Positions 22,352 through 34,856 are shown, counted from the stretch's first letter. The stretch: 64,000 nt of DNA from Polytrichum commune (GCA_950295325.1 OX485809.1:1986001-2050000), one strand, 5' to 3'. Made by a program: numbers and translations. Notes: generated from the letters alone by a model not told the origin.

Positions 22352-25300
22352 TGTTGAGAGCTGTCTGAGCTTGTTGTAGTTGCTGCAACTGCTGAGGATT
22401 CAAAGACTGAAACAACTGTTCCGCACTGAGACTTCGATTGTGGCCACTGCCATTGCTGAGTTGACCAGTTGCCAATTTCAGTCGCTGCACCTCCTCTCGT
22501 AATGCATCATTCAAAGCTGAAGCATCATCACAAGAACTACATATTAGCCCAAAGAGTCTTTAAATAAATAAATAAATGACTCCAATGTCGCCACAACGTG
22601 AATCATGGTGTTCTTTCATCTTCAAGTCGGTCTGACACTATGTAATCCCAAAACAGGCATTACAGTTCAAAAGTGAGCACCTTAACCAGGCGCAGACAAG
22701 CCAGCCTGCACATATCTATCTCCCCCAAGGGCAAGCCTTTGGGTTCCCACATGATTGGTTCAAAATATTTGGTGCACCCAGATACCCCCACTATGAATGG
22801 ATGGGCAATAGTGGTAGGGTGCAATGGAAAATGAGGTGTTAGGAAGGCCACCTATCTTAGCACTGCTCGACCTCCGAGTTCCCCTGGGATTCAGGATTAA
22901 GGCCTTGGGTTGAAGGCATCCTTGCAGAGTCTTACAGCTTAAAGAGCGAGGAATTCATGCAGTTAGTAACAGATTGGAAATGCAAAAGATGTTGCGAATG
23001 CATACCATCACGGAGATGAGCCTGCTGCTCCATAGACTGCAGTCTCAACTTAAGCTCACTGTTCTCTGTGGTCAGAGAGGTAGTATCTTTCTGCAAGACA
23101 CAGACCCATTTTTAAAGCTGTCTCTTGATAGCAGTCTATCCACCCAGCTTAACAGAACTTAACTACAAGAAATTTCCTAACCAAATTACATGGACTTCAT
23201 TGAATGAACGTGATTCATCACGTACAAATCTGAAGGCAGTTTGGGTGGCAATAGTAGACTAGGAAACCTCTCTGGAAACACTGCATGCTTTTCCAACTGT
23301 TCACTGTTCAACCCTGAAATGCTTTCATCCTGAATTTATACTTAAAATATGTAGATTAAGCCACAATATATGTACTTTTTGCACCTTCTCATGTTAATCT
23401 CCCCTACAGTGTGAGTCTGTTACAGATGTACTGGCATGTAAGAGTCATGTACAGACATATCCAATAAAGGTTCCATATTGATTTTGGGAAGTTCAAATTA
23501 AAGCTTGAGATTAGAGACACAAAATACCCCTCAATGTAAGAGATGAGTAACTTTGGTCATATACATAGATTCATCGTCAGAGAAGACCACTTTGGTCATC
23601 AGAATCACTTAGGGATAAAGAGTTAAAAGCTCCTCGAGGGGCCAGAAAGTTTCTTCTGAATATAATATTAACTAGTCATAGCCACCAGGACTTGCTTCAC
23701 AGAACGCTCACAAGTCCATTATCTTTACTCTCAAGGGGGCTCAGGGCAGTCAAGAACAGATATCCATACTTAAACCATGAATAATATGTGGTTAAAAATG
23801 AATGTTCATTTTTTTTACAATATCAAAGCTAAGATAACACTTTTGACTGTTCACAGCATTTAATAGCACTTCAAACAACCTTCCAGACATATGCGCTGAT
23901 TATATCCAAGGCCATTCGAATCCTGAGGCAGATCATATTTCAGCAACTCATGTTTCTATCAACTTCTTAGCAAGGGGGTTGATGACATGGGTTTGCTTCC
24001 TTCAACCAAACTTGTTTTACTTTTTGAACATTTTTAGCTCCAAAGTTTCTGAAATTACACGAAGGAGAAAAGGTAGCATTCTACACCCATTTGTTCAACA
24101 AAGAAGCTTTCCTCTGGTGGGCACTATAGATCAACGGGTTTGTAGATTACCAATGTTGATTTTTCACTAGGCTCACTGCCGGGGTGATTTTTGGGCATAA
24201 TCGGTCAGAATCCTAGTATCTTAAAGTCCAACTGGTTACATGTTGTGATCATTCAGTTTTCTTTATTAATTTGAGAAATATTCTACAGATTCTTCTTAAA
24301 TGATCTGTTATTTTCGTGAACTCCTGAACTTCAACAGGTTATTTCTCAAACTCAACCGGTTCATCAGTAACTAGCAGTCAGTTCTCCCCACTCGGTGCCT
24401 AGGCTACAGGCTTGTAGGTTACAATAAATTTTATGGGAAAAAAAAACTAGTAATTGACCTAGGTAATTGAAAAAAACTAGTAATTGAACTTTCATTGACA
24501 AACCTGTAACATTGCGAGTTGTGCAGAGAATGTTGTAGCTTCTGTCTGCATGCCCTGCACTTTGCGTTCCAGTTCCGAAATATACCGCATCTTCCGCTCC
24601 TTTGAACGTGCAGCTGATTGGCGGTTGGCTAAAATCCTACACCAGCACACATCCCATTTGTCAGTCCATTAACCCATCACTACATTTTTATGGTTTCTCA
24701 TCGATATATATAACAATCTTCTGTTTTCATCAAAGAAGACAATGTAGACCATGTCAATGATTTTCAATCAATCCACTTCCCAGACAGACTCAATGAGGAC
24801 ACAATGTAGCATTATATATAAAGGGCACCACTATCACCACAAACCTCTATATTCACATATCAGCATTGATATCATATCAAACTACAGCTTTGAACCAATG
24901 CCTACCAAACATAAGGTTGTGGTTTTACATATTTCAGAACTACGAGACAAAAAAGATTGAACTGGAAGTTCAAGCAATGTGGAATGAATCATTAGCTAAA
25001 CATCGAGTTCACACTGGTAAGATATTAAGCGCTGAAGAGCATGTATGGACACTGACTCAACATTCATTAACAGCTGGTCACTTGCATTTGAAAGTGATAT
25101 CAAAGCTCTTTGACCACCATCTTTCCTCATGTCTTTTTACAGACAATTGACAATCTTACAGAGGGGGTCATGCTTTAAAGTATCCACCATAGGAAGGCAT
25201 AGTCTCAATCTTGATCATCGTCACAGCTTCACATTTTAGATGCAGCAGAGAAGAAAACAAAAAACCATGTGAATGTCTGTATAGAGTTTATAGAGATGAA

Positions 25301-26955
25301 TTATTACATGTTTCATTGCTGCCGGTTCGTAACACTGAACTTTGAAAAGGTTCACATAATCAGACCTATTTGCACAATTGGGACCAATGAGAGGTACGTG
25401 CTTGGGATAAACCATGGGCATGCCTTCAGAGTTTATAGACATAAATTATTACGTGTTTCATTGCTGCCACTTGGTACACTGAAACATGGAAAAGGTTCAC
25501 ATCATCAGACCTCTTCGCAACACTTAGGTTCAATGAGAGCAATGCTACATGCTTGGGAGGCAACAGAGAAGAAAACAAACCATGTGCATGCCTCCAGAGT
25601 GTATTTGTATGTGATGAATTATATGTTTCAATGCTGCCCAGTTGGTAACACTAAATTTTGAAAAAGGGGTTCACATAATCAGACCTTTTTGCAACACTTA
25701 GGTTTGATGAGCAATGTTCAGTGTTTAGGTGCAACAGAAGAAAATACAAACACAAACCATGTGGATGGCCCCAGAGTTTATTTAGACATGATGATTATAT
25801 GTTTCAATGCCGCCCAGTTGGTAATACTGAAATATGAAAAGGGTTCGCTCAATCAACGCTTAGGTTCGATGAGAAATGCTCTGTGTTTGAGATCCAACAG
25901 AGAAGAAAACAGACAAATACCATGTGCATGCCCCCAAAGTTAATTAACATATGGTAAATTACATGTTTCAATGCTGCCATTTGGTGACACTGACTGAAAT
26001 ATGAAAAGGGGTTCACATAACCGAACCTCTTTGCACGCTTGGGATCGACGAGAGCAATGTCCGCCAACTTGGCTGTGGCCATCACTTTCTTGGTATCGGC
26101 GCCCTCGTAGTCGCTGGACAGCATGTCGTGTTTGAAAGAAGTGGAACCATCCATTGAACTACTGTGCTGGTGCCTCGGCCGATGGGTTTGGGTTTCCGTG
26201 AAATTGTACCCTCCGCCACCACCCATTCCACCTCCTCCTCCCCTATTATTCCCATTCGGCCCTCCCAGACCTCCATCCATAGAAAGACTCCTAGAGTGAT
26301 GTGAAACAGCGGGTGGAACATCGCCAGCTGATCTTGAAGAAGGCGCCTGGTTGGATGTGGCACTGAAGCTGTTGATTTGCTCCATGTCAATGTACATGGA
26401 GAACAGATCCTCTCCGCCCTCGTCTGAAAGAGTAGGCATCTCCGAGCTCCGCACGCCGAGCTCTCGCTCGAAAGACGCGTCATCGGGCAAGCGGAATGCA
26501 ATCTCCGACTGCGCCCTCCGGTGGCCCCTTCGCCTTGGCGGGGTGTCTGGCATCTGGTTCACGTCTGTGCTGAAATTGCTATGATGATGACCCCCCGGCG
26601 GCCGAGGTGGCTGGCCGGAGATTGAGACGCTGCTCGGCCCCGGCGACGTGACCGCCGCAGCATCTTGCATGGAAACCTCCATAGAGTAGGACTCCCTGGA
26701 TCGCATTGAATTCTCCGACAAGGCGGGCGACGTCTCCCTCTTCACCGTGAAAGCGTGCGAGGTGGATGGGTAGCCCACGTAGCGTGACTGGTGCAGCTGC
26801 GACTGCGGCTGCGCGGAGGTGTTGGTGCTGGGGTGAGGTGGAGGCGTACCTGCTGCTGCATTGCCTCCTGCAGCCGATGATGATGGTGATGCGATGATGG
26901 TTCCCGAAGAGCTTTTGGTGAAATACCCGTCGTAGCCATCCCCAAGCTCATCCAT
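22167..26955 (-). CDS. Group I bZIP transcription factor (VIP1/RF2a/bZIP29-like)
   Basis: Exons, in coding order: 26955-26027, 24636-24504, 23090-23006 and 22516-22167. The spliced CDS is 1,497 nt (498 residues) and phases agree. Group I bZIPs bind DNA as dimers and act in osmotic or touch responses, cell division and vascular or gametophyte development. A Ser/Gly/Pro-rich N-terminus holds [15 protein letters not shown], a conserved group I block with a likely 14-3-3/phosphorylation context, and [11 protein letters not shown]. Then [20 protein letters not shown] forms the basic region. Lys322 replaces the usual Arg after Asn314, the mark of group I. The leucine zipper runs through exons 2-4 (ISELERKVQ...LREEVQRLK). 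Exon 4 has 19 consecutive glutamines (439-457). Start choice: the ATG at 26955; no ATG lies upstream in the same open frame. Intron 1 contains duplicated copies of the exon-1 end; introns 2 and 3 hold repeats. Confidence 0.93.
22293..22349 (-). repeat. CAG/CAA microsatellite coding 19 glutamines
   Basis: The run lies in exon 4 of the bZIP gene and encodes residues 439-457. It is mostly pure CAG on the coding strand with CAA codons near the 3' end. Such tracts change length easily, and in transcription factors they often modulate activation strength. Here only the tract is seen. Confidence 0.95.
22577..22940. repeat. Dispersed repeat R1, copy in bZIP intron 3
   Basis: Blocks such as GACTCCAATGTCGCCAC, GTGGTAGGGTGCA, GAGTTCCCCTGGGATTC and AAGGCCTTGGGTT match 58704-59530 in the same order. 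In the other copy a mariner-type MITE interrupts the sequence, so this copy shows the empty site (CACTATGTAA near 22636). No ORF of its own. What kind of element R1 is remains unclear. Confidence 0.75.
24174..24397 (+). mobile_element. hAT-type MITE, copy C, in bZIP intron 2
   Basis: A 224-bp element begins CACTGCCGGGGTGATTTTTGG and ends TTCTCCCCACTCGGTG. Flanking octamers ACTAGGCT and CCTAGGCT agree at 7 of 8 positions, a good target duplication. It lies in the second intron and does not touch the coding exons. Confidence 0.85.
25206..26060. repeat. Tandem array derived from the end of bZIP exon 1 and its splice donor
   Basis: Units of about 145-174 bp carry TTCACATAATCAGACCT at 25351, 25496, 25670, 25844 (degenerate) and 26012; an earlier partial unit begins near 25206. 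The last unit contains the true 3' end of exon 1 (27 bases upstream of the donor and more). The other units carry decayed copies, for example CTCTTCGCAACACTTAGG..GAGAGCAATG near 25515. On the minus strand several copies retain AGAG|GTCTGA or similar at the position of the real AGAG|GTTCGG donor. The array lies within intron 1. Confidence 0.85.
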
Positions 26956-27613
26956 CGTATCGTATTGTGTGCAGCCTCTTCTTATTCCTCTCGGTGTCTT
27001 TGCCTTGCGACTCAAACCCTAGCTCAAAAATGCACGATCAAGGTTTACCCCTCCGAATCACTTGGCTCGTTACCGAGTTACCGTTGTTGTTCTCACGCAG
27101 CAGCTCCTCCGGTACCTTGATATGCCTCCAAAGAGGCCAAATGCAATATGCACATCCTCTCCACGGATACTACAATCGATCGGCAGGAGAAACAACCCAA
27201 CCCCGTGTTTTCCACTCTTAGGTCAAAAACCCACCACTGATCCGACCCTTGTCATTCCTTCCTTCGCACCGCAGCTTTACCCAATCATCAGCACCAAATG
27301 CCACCCTCCAGTACTCACATACTACATACACCATCGCCCGCTACCCAGTTGAGCTCCCCCACATTCCAAAATCCAAACCCCCAAACAAACAAACAAACAA
27401 AACCCACCCTCAAATGGTCTTCAAAGCTCTCACCCCACCAACTACAACCCCACCAACTACAACCCCACCCACTGCACTCTTACACCATCACATCACCCAA
27501 ATGATGCCACCACCAACCAAGCTCCAAAAACCCGAACCCAAAGCTCCTACACCACAACAAACAAAACCCTACACAACCCCAACAATCACCCAGAGAAGTA
27601 GAGAGACTCAAAA

Positions 27614-27679
<66 letters not shown>

Positions 27680-27730
27680 GCCAGGAGCTCCAGGGGTAAA
27701 TTTGCGTTCTGAAAAGCTCTTTGTCCACCT
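26956..27730 (-). promoter_or_regulatory. bZIP upstream region with simple repeats
   Basis: This is the flank immediately upstream of the bZIP start. It holds a stretch rich in ACCAACTACAACCCC repeats (27430-27475), CAAA repeats (27383-27402) and a long TC run joined to an AC run (about 27617-27678). On the gene's own strand the last pair reads as GT then GA repeats, often seen in plant 5' regions. The forward reading at 27249-27734 is a product of these simple repeats and not a gene. Confidence 0.6.
27617..27678. repeat. Compound (TC)n(AC)n microsatellite
   Basis: About sixteen TC units pass directly into about fifteen CA units. It lies about 660 bp upstream of the bZIP start. Confidence 0.95.
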
Positions 27731-27777
27731 TTAAGTCATGTGCTTAGCAGGTTGAGGTTGATGACGATGACTAAAGT

Positions 27778-28083
27778 TTGACGGTGGAAAGTGATGAGGA
27801 TGGCAAAGCAAATGGAAATGCAGCTCGTAATAGGGTACCTGTTGATGAGTTAAGTAGGTGTATATGTGAGGGTTTGGGAAGCACATGGCTGGCATGGTAT
27901 TTGCCGTGTGCGGGGTTCGAGGGAGACGAGTGGAGTTGCATGCGAGCGAGTAACATAGTGAGCTATGGAGGCGTGCATCGCAGGGCGCCCAAAGCCATGG
28001 CCAACTGCCACGAAGCTGCTCGAGCAAGGGCAGGGCAGAGCAAAAGCAGGAGGCTCTCTCTTTCCTTCGCCTTACTTAATTGA
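27778..28083 (+). CDS. Unrecognised 101-residue ORF
   Basis: I do not recognise this product. The reading starts MTVESDEDGKANGNAARNRV and includes five cysteines and several tryptophans, with locally higher GC than the flanks. It merges into the first unit of the tandem array at 28080. It may be a fragment of a captured gene; without splice partners or a known motif I give it low weight. Confidence 0.2.
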   Translation: MTVESDEDGKANGNAARNRVPVDELSRCICEGLGSTWLAWYLPCAGFEGDEWSCMRASNIVSYGGVHRRAPKAMANCHEAARARAGQSKSRRLSLSFALLN

Positions 28084-28733
28084 GCTTCCGGCTTGCTTAA
28101 TTAAGAACCATTTTGGTTGGATGGGTGCCACATGGCATAGAAATCATCCCTCGTGGCATAGGTTTTGTGGGTGCGCATTTTCTTGTTCAAGAGGGAGGGT
28201 CAAGGGTACAAGTCTTCCTCTTTGGGTTGGCCTCCCACCAATCTTTACCATGGTAAACAAGGTCTAGTGAAAGAAAAAAAAATCTCATTAGGTTTGTGGT
28301 TTGGTTATCTCCATTGGGTCCCCTTCGCCTCAATTAAGCTTGTGGTTTGCTTAATCAAGTATCATTTGGTTGCCACATGGTTTTGAATCCAGCCTATGTG
28401 GCATAGGTTTCGTGGGTGCATGTGTGTGAGGGAAGTCCTAGAGGGTAGTCAAATGTCTTGCCCTTGAGTTGGGCCTCACCAATATTTACCTACATAAGCA
28501 AACAAAGTAAGTTGTAATCTTCCCTTTGCCTTCGTCAATCATGTGGTTTGTTTAATTGAGTATCATTTGGTTGGCGGGTCCCATGTGGCATTGACTTCAA
28601 CCTTTGTGCATGGTTACCAAAATGGACCGCCTCTGACACGAGACAATAGCACTTGTCCCATAGCCCTACTCGGTAAACCCGCTTCAAGTTCACATACAAG
28701 CTTGTGGCTATGATCAAGGTGAAGCAACCCGCC

Positions 28734-28772
<39 letters not shown>

Positions 28773-29070
28773 CCATGGGTTTCCACCAATTTGAGTTAGG
28801 CTCCCACCAACTTTTACCAAGGTAAAGAAGGTTCAATAAAAGGATATCCCCCATTATGTTTCTTGTTAATCCATTCCACTTGGGTCCTTCAACCATTAAT
28901 CAAGCATTATCTTTCTTCATTAAGTAACATTTGTTTGGTTGATTGTCACACGTCGTTGAATCCATCCCCCAGGGCACAACTTTCATGGGTTCACAATCCT
29001 CATTTGAGAAACCTAAGGGTACATGTCTTCCTGTGTGAGTTGACAATTTCCTTCATACAAGTTTGGGGTC
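28080..29070. repeat. Tandem array of ~200-230-bp units, four copies
   Basis: Units start near 28085, 28325, 28530 and 28880. Each contains a TTAATTAAG/TTAATCAAG block, CATTTGGTTG, a CATGTGGCAT..ATAGGTTT block, GGGTTGGCCTCCCACCAA and TTTACCATGGTAAA-like ends. The third unit is interrupted by unrelated sequence with a TC microsatellite (28739-28771). No coding potential. Confidence 0.8.
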
Positions 29071-29597
29071 TCTTGTACTAAATACAAAGACGTATCCTCT
29101 ATTATATATACATGTATACATGTATACATACATACATACATACAAAATATATTTTTAATTCATTTTACTATATTTTCTAAGCCGACAATCCTTACCAAAT
29201 TACTCAATGCAATGTGATGGACAATGTGTTAGGTTGTGATTTAAGGCTCTTGGGAGTTTGTGAGGCCTACCTCAAAGAATGGGCAGGTAGGAGAGGGGAG
29301 AGAGTGCAAGCTCGTTGAAACTAAGAAAATAGCACATGCTTTGCATCTTTGGGTTTAATATGGCTCTCGGGCTCTAACCTCTAGGTATATTCTTATGAGT
29401 TCATGTGAACATGTTTATGCGTTGATTATTGAAATCAACGTTGATCTCATAGTGGGATATTAGAAGTGAGCTCAGTTCAACCACATTCCCTTAGCCTAGC
29501 TTACCAAGTTGTAAGGGCCACTCTACACTAGAGATTGAGGACCCTTGACCTATGATACACAAAATTACGTGATTGGTCGAGAAGCAAGAGGTAGTAT
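29071..29597. other. Spacer with TACA/ATAC microsatellite
   Basis: A TACATGTATACATACATACA run lies near 29110-29143. The rest is plain intergenic sequence; TAAGGGCCACTCTACACTAGA at 29511 resembles the terminal sequence of a dispersed repeat. No gene. Confidence 0.4.
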
Positions 29598-29822
29598 CAA
29601 TGATCGGGGAGAACCGGCAGTTAGTTACAAATGAACCGGTTGAGTTTGAGAATAACCGGTTGAAGTTCAAGATTGCAGGAAAATTATCGATCATTTTAGA
29701 GGAATCTATAGAATGTACCCCAATTTAATGAAGGAAGACCGGAGGATGTGAACATGTAACCGGTTGGACTTGCAAACACTAGGATTTCAACCGATTATGC
29801 CCAAAAATCTCCCCGATCATTG
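29598..29822 (-). mobile_element. hAT-type MITE, copy D, with perfect 8-bp target duplication
   Basis: A 225-bp element starts CAATGATCGGGGAGAA and ends TCTCCCCGATCATTG, a near perfect 15-bp terminal inverted repeat. The flanking octamers are both GGTAGTAT (29590-29597 and 29823-29830). This is the best preserved copy and defines the family as hAT-like by its target-site length. No coding content, so it would have needed a transposase supplied elsewhere. Confidence 0.93.
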
Positions 29823-29855
29823 GGTAGTATGAGTTCACTTTGCACTAGACTATTT

Positions 29856-30056
29856 ATGGTATTTAGTGTCACTTACTATTCGGAGTTACGCAGTGCTATA
29901 ACATTTTTGCTAAGAGTGTAACTTTTTATCAAGTAAATTCACTTATGTTGTCTATAGTCCATATAACTTATTTAATCTTTGTTGGTAATAAACGAGATCT
30001 ATTGCGAGAAGTTATAGCATTGCATAATTCCAAATAATAAGTGACACTAAAACCAT
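29856..30056. mobile_element. Foldback MITE with ~46-bp inverted ends
   Basis: The left arm ATGGTATTTAGTGTCACTTA..GCTATAAC (29856-29902) is the near reverse complement of the right arm GTTATAGC..TAAGTGACACTAAAACCAT (30011-30056), enclosing about 108 bp. The word ATTT flanks both ends and could be a short target duplication. It lies 33 bp beyond an hAT-type MITE. Confidence 0.7.
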
Positions 30057-33000
30057 ATTTGGTGTAGATCTCAAAGGGCTTGAGGCCAAATAATTTTTAA
30101 TGGAAGAAAATTGTACATGGCATCCTACATGGCATCCAGTAGACAATGTTTCACAGTCTTCCGGATATTGCGTTAGGCCCATCAAAAAGAGGTGGGTCCA
30201 ATGCAAAACTAAGGGGCCACGTGACAAACAATTAAGTTGTTGATGGCTCTTGGAAATATTACATAACCACGGTGGGATCATGGATTACCTGTCGTTTCGG
30301 ATTGACCACAAAATGTGATGCAATCCCTCACATGATCCACTTTCACCTTACACTAAGCTTGAGGGCCCTTGACTTGCAAATTTGGATTTCTAATTCCCAT
30401 GGTATGGCCCTTGAATGATTCTCAAGGGGCCTTAGGGCCACTTCATACACAAGCCAAGGGTTGTGACCATGTAATTGTGAGGGCCATTGATTATCATCCA
30501 AAGGGTATCCAAAGGATGTACCATTAACATGGTTTGCCAAAATTTGCGTCATGCCTACCTCTTGGAGGTGGACATGATTGCAAATTCTTGCAAATCATTA
30601 AATATTATTTGTAGTATGCCATGTAGACTTTTCATCCAGGATAATTTCTTTGGGCCTTTAGGCCTTCACCTTCTAGTGTGAAGTGAACCTAGATAGTCTC
30701 GGCCTTTTCAACCAAGAAAAGATCTTAGAATGCAATGGTCACGGGCCTTCATTCTTGTGTGTGAAATGGCCCGTTAGTAGTAAACATAAGCACATCAATA
30801 TACTTGAATGAAAAATTTCATGAGTAAGTTAGCATGGGTTGAAGATCGGACCTTATAGTACCACACCTTTATGTATACAAATGGCTATCCATTGCTGACC
30901 TTCATAAAAAATGGCCCAATATATATCGGGATGCCCCATAGATTACTGATGCACAAATCATGTGAGTCTTTAAATTCCAATATGACAAACAACTAGGCCA
31001 TTAATGCAAAAAAAAAACATTATCAAACAAGGCATATCCCCATTATGCATTTGCCGTCAAAACGATGCATGCTTCCACATGCTAGCATGTTGCAAAAACA
31101 AACACATAAACAACCTAGTACGGACCAAATTGAGATAACAAAGCAATACACACACTAAGCCAACACATTGTTAGCCCACCCTACGACATGATGCATTACC
31201 CTAATAAATATTGGAAAAATGAAAGACAACACTCTTGAAAACATTGTACCCTCATGGCTATTCATGTGCACATGTTACCTACCTAGATGCAAATGCCCTG
31301 CCAAACTATGACCACACATACTATGCATCCTAGGAGCTCCCCCCCCCCCTCCCCATAGTCAAACCGCCCTTCGTTCCTAGCCCAAACCTCAAAGTACAAA
31401 TAATTGAGCTTACATATTCCAATGATAGATTCTCCACAGTAGCCACAACTCGAAAACTTGACAAATATGCCATCCTCCTCAATAAGGACGAACATTAAGT
31501 CGTTGTCCACCTATGGAAATAGGTACTAAGCCACCCCACCCCTCCATGTCCATGTGGACATGAATAGGAGATGGTGAACAAACATCGCATATCAATGTAA
31601 AAACATCAACGTTCCTTCTTCTTTTCTTTCTACCATACCTTGGCACTTAGCATTAATCCATCACTAATGGAATTAAGAAGAAGATTTTTCTTTCTCTCTC
31701 TCTCATGGTGGGGTCATGGAAATGTAAGTTATTGTAATGAAGAACACACACCTTTGTTTTTTTTGTCTTCCACAATACCGGTACTAGATAAGTTTCTCCG
31801 GTTCCCCCTCCCCCATAGCCTACCCACTCAAAGGTTGGCATTACACCCTAGCATTGATTGAACTCTTAAACATGCTAGGTTTGATAAGCTTGCATTCACA
31901 TTAGTCATAAACCAATGTGTGTGTGTGTGTGTTTTGTTTTCTCAATGTATGACATGTAGGCGCTTGTGATATGTCTCCAAATGTGCAACTTTGAGGTGCT
32001 CATGTCTAAGTTGGATGCATGTATCCACAAAATCCTCAAGGCCTAGTTGCAAGATGAAATAACTTACCTTAATAGTTGTGCATGATAACCCCTCCACCCT
32101 TCATAAAATCAAGGCATGCTCAAGTTTATTCAACAACGACATTGCCGGCAAACTTGCCAAGGCACGAACCAACGAATCCCCACAACAACAACAACACCTA
32201 CTACTACTACTACCCCCCCAAATACACATAACACTAGAAGAAAACTTGTTCATCACAACTAACACATCCATCTATCTTTTGAATCCCTACAACAATCTTG
32301 TAGCCCTTGTAGTAGTTGATGGAGCAACTTAAGTTTCTCACAAAGATGTGACACATATTGTTTCTTAAAAGGAGAGGGATGATTAGTTGGTCAAAGATGT
32401 TTGGATGGTCTATTAATGCTAAAACAAGTAGCGATCATTTTATTATTGGACACCATTTATGTCCTTCTAATGTGTGCAACATGCCAAAACCTAGGACCAA
32501 ACTACAACAATTCACCCAAAATATTCTCATGTACTTTTGTCATACTTTCATGAGTGCAAACTTGAAACACTCAAACCATTGCAACTTCTTTGGTGTCCAA
32601 CCTACTCTTATGACATTAGTAACCATTTAGTGACAAGTATAAGAGGATGAACATGTGGCAGGTGAACATGGCATAAATAGACAATGCAAGATAATTATAG
32701 TATGTCGTGGAATGGTTCAAAACTAAAAGATTACATGTGTGCCACAAATTCTTGATGTTATTATCTTGCAATTACAAATGTAAGTTTTTATTGTTGTTTT
32801 CCATACTATGCAAACAATCACAAGACATTACAAAAACACACCCTACTAGTATAATTATGCTTTTACAAAATAAGTGCAAAGTTACCAACATGTCTACCAT
32901 GAAATACATGCTCTTTATATGACGAATCACATGTGAACATACCAAATACTCTTGTGATGTATCCATAGGCAAACAATCAAGGTAGATGCATTTATTGTGA

Positions 33001-33139
33001 ACACTTTAAGCATTTTAAGATGTGGAGGGGTTTTGTATCAACATAGTTACATAAGTATATCAATGATCGAATGATAACACACTAATGCTTTTTTTTACCA
33101 TTGTTAAAGTATACACATATATCTTAGGAATTCTCTAAG
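30057..33139. other. Repeat-rich intergenic DNA, no gene supported
   Basis: 30340-30780 contains pieces of a dispersed repeat with GGGCCACTTCATACAC and TAGTGTGAAGTG-like ends. A poly(C) run is at 31339-31350, and a TG microsatellite is at 31917-31931. Scattered readings on both strands lack any protein feature; those across the simple repeats are artefacts. Confidence 0.4.
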
Positions 33140-33890
33140 TGAAACTCACAAATGACCTATAATGATTTCTTTAAGATATGCGCATTTAGACTTGGAGATG
33201 CACATATGCATTAGAAACTATTGTAGGTCATTCTTTGTATCATGTGAATGTCACTCCTATTTATATGTGTGTATATATATTATATTGTGTCACACACATA
33301 TTATTATGGTGGTTTGCACAAAGTGTACGTGGAAACAACATTTGGAGTTCATAAATTAGTAGGCATCCCAAGCTTTAAACTTCAAACCTTCCCAAATATC
33401 CTCTAACAAGAGCCATCACCAAATTCAAAGATGACCTACAATGAATTTCTTCCAAACATGTACAATTTAGACTTGGATATGTCCATATACATTATAAACT
33501 AGTATAGGTCATTCTCCATATTACCTAGGTGTCACTCCCACCTTGTGAGCATTAAGGAGGCATCAAGTTACACAAACAAACTAATATTGATGTGGGTTCA
33601 CATAAAAGCCTAGTAGAAAACATTTTTTTGGGGGTCATAAGTTATTAGGCAACTCAAGCTTGAAACCCTAAACCTTTCCCGAAGGTCCCTCAATAATCCT
33701 TCAATAGGAGCCATTGTGAGATTCATGGATGATCTATAACAATATTCTCCTAGATATGTACATTTTAAATGTGGGTTGGTACATATACATTAGAAATTGT
33801 TATAGGTCATTCTCCACATTATTTTGGTGTCATTCCCACCTTATGAGCATTAATGTTTTATGTGCCTAAATTGAACACGTAAAAAAAACT
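33140..33890. repeat. Tandem array of ~280-300-bp units, three copies
   Basis: Units begin near 33151, 33430 and 33729 with a GATGACCTA(C/T)A block. Each continues with a TTTAGACTTGGA-like block, ACATATACATTAGAAA, TATAGGTCATTCTCC and GTCACTCCCACCTT. A fourth partial unit appears near 35265-35390 (TGTGGGTTCACACAAAA onward), so an insertion of other repeats has split the array. Confidence 0.75.
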
Positions 33891-34145
33891 ATACACATGT
33901 ATATTTAGTGGTTTGTGACAAGGTGGGGCTCCATGAAGTGGCAAGAAAAAACACATGCTTTTAAAAGACATTGGTGTACATGCTCAAAATATGCTAATCA
34001 TTATACGTTTAATAGTCAACGTGCTTGGGTGGACAAGTATGGCTACTAAATAAGGCATAATAGTATTCACTTTGACAATAAACAAGATATCATAAGAGCT
34101 CTAAAACATCATGAGGCAAATGGCTACAAGCATTGCGGGGGAGGG
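33891..34145 (+). mobile_element. Partial mariner-type MITE
   Basis: Internal blocks agree with the family (GGGGCTCCATGAAGTGG; CTCAAAATATGCTAATCATT; AATAGTCAACGTG), but both ends are decayed and it stops at a poly(G) tract near 34137. No coding content. Confidence 0.5.
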
Positions 34146-34856
34146 GGGGGGCACTCTCTCTTATAATAAGTATACACCTACAATTGTGTAGTATTTATTG
34201 GGGGATATTTATTTCTTAGAATGAATAATAAGGCATGCAAATTTCAAAACGATGGTACATTGTTGTTAATACTAGCACCCTGTGGATAATTCTACATTGT
34301 TAAATGATTGATTTATTAGTACCCTATAATACTTACATGTAAATGAAATTCCTCAAATCCCCAAAGACCTTAAGTGTATTATGGACTAAAAGACACACTC
34401 AGTGGATGAACCTCTTCTGAAGATAGAGAATAATGAAACCCTAATCTAGAAGCTACATGATGATGATTTTGGAGTGATTTCATCCATCCCTCGACACTTC
34501 ACTTAAAGCCAACAATTATTTATCCGTTCTCCATAAAGGACATGCAAGAAATATGATTTTTCATATCTAGTGCTTTAATTCCATTGTATACTATGTGTAC
34601 CACTTAGGTAGTTTGATGATGGTATGTCAAATGCTATATTACATCACACACCTAAGCACCCTATGCTATATGTAATTAATTGACAAATTCTTTCCATAAT
34701 AAATATATTAGACCTCATATTTTATCGCATGTAGTTTCTACGTTTTCTGCTAGTGCCCTCCTGGGCAAGCACGACTTGGATTTGCTTATCATCTTGCACT
34801 AATTGCACATTTCATATCCTACAAGAAGCAGGTGCATAAAGAAAAATATTCATCTA
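34146..34856. other. AT-rich spacer
   Basis: No gene. 34760-34850 (GACTTGGATTTGCTTATCATC...) is a right-end fragment of the mariner-type MITE lying directly before the complete copy at 34857. Confidence 0.45.

Noticed and set aside
27249-27734. 161-codon reading ending in SLSLSL..HTHTHT
   Set aside because: It arises from CAAA, ACCCC and TC/AC simple repeats; no protein feature.
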